A stretch of DNA of 64,000 nt, from assembly GCA_930367205.1 (NCBI GenBank), contig OV884014.1, positions 109,381,138 through 109,445,137 of the forward strand, in the 5' to 3' direction. The notes under the pieces were generated by a model, which saw nothing but the letters and a program-made list of their open reading frames with translations, did not search any database and had not been told where the DNA came from. Position 1 is the stretch's first letter, and every line of letters begins with the position of its first letter. Below, piece by piece: positions 60,285 through 64,000 of the stretch. The stretch is from Acanthosoma haemorrhoidale. Taxonomy: Eukaryota; Arthropoda; Insecta; Hemiptera; Acanthosomatidae. The position numbers and the translations under genes are program-made.

Positions 60285-60410
60285 AACAACTTTATTATGA
60301 TGAAATTACAATCTGCCTTTACTTAATAGGCAATAAATAATTGAGATAAGTGTTTTCATTCATACCATATTTACAATTCATCATTCGCTCGCACATTCAT
60401 ATTGCAAAAA
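60285..60410 (-). mobile_element. LINE family A, extreme 3' tail
   Basis: Matches the last ~120 bp of family A (AACTTTATTATGATGAAATT, TTACAATCTGCC, CATTCATACCATATTTACAA). This is one of the shortest truncated copies in the window. Confidence 0.8.
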
Positions 60411-60831
60411 TTAATATATTTTTGAAAAATATGAATATTTTTTCGCCAGTTAGACAAAAATTATTTTATGAGAATTATTAAAATATTGAGGCGAGGGTTT
60501 TCAAAAGTGACTATGACCCATTTGTTTTTCGAAGTTTGAAGTTTAAGAAGTAAATCGAGCTCATACGTTGAACTTAATTTCAGAAGGCACAAACACATTC
60601 AGCCCAAAGCAGTTACAGATTACAACTTATTTTTTGTCACCTACAAGTAAATTAATTAATTTAGACAAACATGCATGTTTAAATGTTGTACGTACTTTAA
60701 ATCAAAATAATAAATAGCAATAAATTAAAATAAATCGCATGCGTTTTGGCCTTGGTCGGCCATCTTAGACCTTTCCCTCATTTACATAGGAAGACTCAGC
60801 ATTATGCTTCGACATATTCGCGTGGTTATCC
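60411..60831. other. Intron stretch, nothing recognised
   Basis: AT-rich, no supported features. Confidence 0.4.
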
Positions 60832-60916
60832 ATAACCCTCATAATGGGACATAACCCTCATAATGGGACATAACCCTCATAATGGGACATAACCCTCATA
60901 ATGGGACATAACCCTC
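60832..60916. repeat. 19-bp tandem repeat (about 4.5 copies)
   Basis: Perfect 19-bp units ATAACCCTCATAATGGGAC starting at 60832, 60851, 60870, 60889 and 60908 (partial). It is not the insect telomere repeat (TTAGG). Confidence 0.97.
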
Positions 60917-62405
60917 GTCAATGCTAACGGATTACTGTACTTCAATTATACTATTCAATAATTGTCATTCCTTTGTTCGGCCAAGAGACATGAAATCATA
61001 TACATAAACAGTTCATTTTGAACTAGGCAAGACATGGAATTGGCTATGCAACTCCATGATTATTTTATTTTTATGTTGTTTTTTTTTTGTATAATTCTGA
61101 AAAAAGCTATTTGTCTCTGTGTTCTTTTAAAGGCAATATTTATAGGAAGGCTTATTAATAAATTAATTACTTAAAATATATATTAATTAGGCTATAAAAT
61201 TGAAGATTTTGACATCCTGCTTAATAATATGGAAATATGTATCGGGGCTTAAGTGGACTGTCATTACTTCTAGTCATTAAAATTATCAATAAAACCATCG
61301 TCGCAGCCGTAACAAACTACGAGGCGTGGAATAAAGCATACAAAATGAGAATTAAACTTTGGACAATTGGCGCCCCGCCGACTTCGGTTGAGGTACTTTA
61401 ATATTTACCAGAGCCAGAGCCCGCAATTGATGCCTCCTAAGGAACAAACAAGGATCATTGGACCCTACCCTCTATACCTGTATAGTCTTTACTCTTGTAA
61501 TAATACAAAGCACAAAGACATACAGACAGACGGTTGCCAGTCCCTGTTCGAGAGTAGAGCCTTATTATTGTTCGTAATGAATACTAGCAGAGATGGATCA
61601 GGTACCCCTTTGCCACAGAGTTTAGTACCCTGTGTAATATTATCAATCTCGTAGGCGCTAGACGTCGCAACTGATTTCATCGGATGACGAACTTTAGACT
61701 GACTGGCGGGGTCGTGGGTTGGGGGGCGGCAGAACTTGGCAGGAACCCCATAAATATTTAATGAGGTCGCCCTAACCCCTAATTCCATCAGAAGGGATGA
61801 GAGGACACCTCTCGCCGATGTATCCTTTAGTCTGTTCAACTCTATCTGTATTCAACCTAGGATACATATTGCTCCAGATAACCTCATGCCTAGCCGAGGT
61901 GGGTTATTAGCTGTACGGTGCAATGGGAATAATTTTGTCGTCTGTATGTTATCAATTGTTTGAATACTTTGCCAGTCTGGTCAACATTTAGTAAGTCTGG
62001 CTAAAGTTTGCCTATGTTCGGGCAAATATATGTATTTATGATACACAAACAAAATTATAATTTGTTATAACAAAAAGAGTAATGTTTTGAATTGAATTAA
62101 TAATTACAATTGATTCAATTGGTTTGATTATTTTATCGCCCTCTCAGCGTAATGTATCAGCGTTAAAGATAATAATTCCAAGTTCCAAAAGTAAATTTCG
62201 TGTTTGATGGATTTTTTTCATATTATACTTCAATTACTATGATTGACATATCTTCTATCTTACCCAGCAATGCAACGAAGGCTAGGCCGAATGCCTATCC
62301 ACATCTCCTTATCTAGTTCTTCCTCTCAACTACTCAACCCAGACCGTCAGATCGTCCTTAGAACTGAACTATGAAAGAATCCTCTCCAAAAACTCATCTG
62401 TCTCC
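60917..62405. other. Intron stretch with a possible LTR/primer-binding-site remnant
   Basis: At 61362-61373 GGACA is followed by ATTGGCGCCCC; TGGCGCC is the core of a tRNA-Lys-type retroviral primer-binding site and would follow an LTR ending in ACA. Two AATAAA signals lie in the preceding 100 bp. No matching second LTR or gag/pol coding was found. The 116-codon - strand ORF at 61489-61839 has no recognisable domain. Confidence 0.3.
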
Positions 62406-62492
62406 TCTACCTGACCCTAGGCCCTTCTCCATACTCCTTCCTACCTTTACCTGACCCTGGGCCCTTCTCCATACTCCTTCCTACCTCTTTCT
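62406..62492. repeat. 40-bp tandem duplication
   Basis: Two 40-bp copies containing CTGACCCTAGGCCCTTCTCC and CTGACCCTGGGCCCTTCTCC, followed by a partial third. Confidence 0.9.
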
Positions 62493-62869
62493 GAGACTAT
62501 TCCCTTCCGTCTATATGCCTCTCTTCTACCCAAGGCCAAATTATCTGCACTCTGTACTAGAAGGGTTTTATGGTGCCATATCCCACCTATAAAAAACCTA
62601 CCGGTCAGTAAATTTTCACACCGACCCTTAGACTAGCTGCTTAGTCCGGCCACGTGGTCTACATATACACACCCTACGTATACCCTTAGAGCTTATGCTA
62701 ATTCATCTATCTCATTTCTATGTTATTCACTAATTCTGCATCTGTGGAATGAATATGACACGTGTATGCTTACTTTAATTGATATTTCTAAGCCTAGCAA
62801 ACCTTCAATAAGTTGAACGAAAAATACTTCTAAATAAAGTAGGTAAAATTGTATTAGCTGTTTACTTTT

Positions 62870-63525
62870 TTTTTTATTAGTCAGCTTTATTATGATGCAA
62901 TTACAATCTGCCTCATTGGGCAATATTTACAATTTTCATTCACTCGCTCATTCATACAGTATTTACAAACAGCCCAGAGACCCCCCAAGTCCACATGGTT
63001 ATCACCTCCGTCAGCCGCGCCACTGGATAAGAACCAGCGGAGGCTGACCAAGAGAGCGAGAGCCACAGACGCCCAGGACACGATTGGAGAAACTAGCCAT
63101 TGCCAGGACTCACACTGTCACATCGAGGGCACTGCCGTTTTAGTCTCCGAAGAGGATTATGGGATGAGTGGTGCAGTGCAATGACTGTGCTAGGGGATTA
63201 GGGTGTTTGGATAGGTTACTATGGAATTTCATGAAATTGGAGGGGATGAGTTGAAGAATGTAGGGTATATTAAGATCTTTAGTTGCTGACGTAATAAGGG
63301 GCATTTACTATTGTTCTCAGTACTTTTGATTGAAAGGATTGGATACGCTTGATGTTCGACTTTTTTGCTGTCCCCCATAGCTCTATTCCGTATGTCCAGA
63401 TTGGTTTAAGTATAACTTTGTAAATTAGTAATTTGTTTTCTATTGAGAGATGGGATGTCCTTTGAAGTAGTCTGTACAGTTGTCCAAAGTGTTTAGTTCT
63501 TGCCTTTTTAGCCTCGTGTGTGGGA
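62870..63525 (-). mobile_element. Jockey-like LINE family A, RT C-terminal remnant plus 3' UTR
   Basis: The - strand reads from the PHTRLKRQELN region (near 63520), frameshifts, then LLIYKVILKPIWTYGIELWG, IQSFQSKVLRTIVNAPYYVS and the UTR, down to ATTACAATCTGCCTCATTGG on +. Internal deletions occur in the UTR (around 63010 and 63125). A T-run at about 62866-62875 marks the poly-A tail. Confidence 0.8.
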
Positions 63526-64000
63526 TATTTACTTTAACTTTTATATTCCCCTTATTAACTTCATCCGTTTATTCTTCGGTAAAACACTTTTTAAAATATT
63601 TTTCTCATGATTAAGAAGTCACAGCCGCATTAAGTAAAATTAAAATGTTCGGCCAAATAATCCCTTAAATACTAATAAACAATATTGCTGTTAAATCAGA
63701 AGGAGGATCGTTTAATCATTATTGAGTAGTTTTTTGTTTTTGTGTTATGTTGTGTGAGCTCAATAGAAATAGGTGCCAGACTCCATAGTGCTTTTGAACT
63801 AAAATTATAGGAAAATTAATAGATAAAACTAAAATTTAAAAATATCCAATTATTTTCAGTTGGCCATTATTTAAATATAACTAGCAAATGACTTATTAAT
63901 TCATATTTATTATTGGTTATTTAATAAAAGCTCCAGGAGAGTGATAATAAATGTATTAGCGGAAACAAAGGCTAAATTAATAAATATATTGCATATAAAA
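63526..64000. other. Downstream intron to window edge, nothing recognised
   Basis: AT-rich, no supported features. Confidence 0.45.

Noticed and set aside
60832..60916. TAACCC-containing repeat as an internal telomere
   Set aside because: The unit is 19 bp and does not match the insect TTAGG telomere repeat.
61489..61839. 116-codon - strand ORF
   Set aside because: No recognisable domain or transmembrane pattern, and a second ORF overlaps it on the other strand; length is within chance for a GC-richer patch.

Overview
This is an animal nuclear window, almost certainly from an insect. It is AT-rich, has no operons or bacterial signals, and is full of decayed transposable elements. The only host protein-coding sequence I can support is two short exons on the + strand, at 9560-9657 and 46671-46878. 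They join in phase to encode the first V-type immunoglobulin domain of a DIP/lachesin-family (Dpr-interacting protein) neuronal cell-surface protein. The intron between them is about 37.0 kb. The window also holds more than 9.5 kb of the upstream intron and more than 17 kb of the downstream intron; no further exon of the gene was recognised. The second host gene is a tRNA-Val (anticodon TAC) on the - strand at 59516-59588, nested in the downstream intron.

Layout. 1-9559 is upstream intron: a mariner transposase fragment at the left edge, small retroelement tails, and three solo-LTR-like copies at 4.1-4.8, 7.0-7.8 and 8.5-9.4 kb. 9658-46670 is the giant intron: Jockey-like LINE 3' fragments of at least three families, three more LTR copies, tandem arrays of 73 bp (14.1 kb), 32 bp (26.5 kb) and about 40 bp (41.9-43.0 kb), and tRNA-like SINE relics. 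46879-64000 is downstream intron: more LINE tails, a 1.0-kb pogo/Tigger-like DNA transposon at 51457-52470 that keeps an open reading frame for only its DNA-binding domain, and the tRNA-Val next to a 188-bp tandem array.

No multi-gene system is present. The most distinctive structures are: the tRNA-Val whose last 16 nt are repeated at the edge of each 188-bp unit; the deleted pogo element whose ends carry repeated copies of one motif beside a DNA-binding-only ORF; the 40-bp AT-rich array bracketed by two direct copies of a ~120-bp sequence; and a family of solo LTRs with shared ends but unlike middles, one with a perfect 5-bp target duplication. Everything was read by eye; identities and copy numbers are approximate unless a period is stated as exact.
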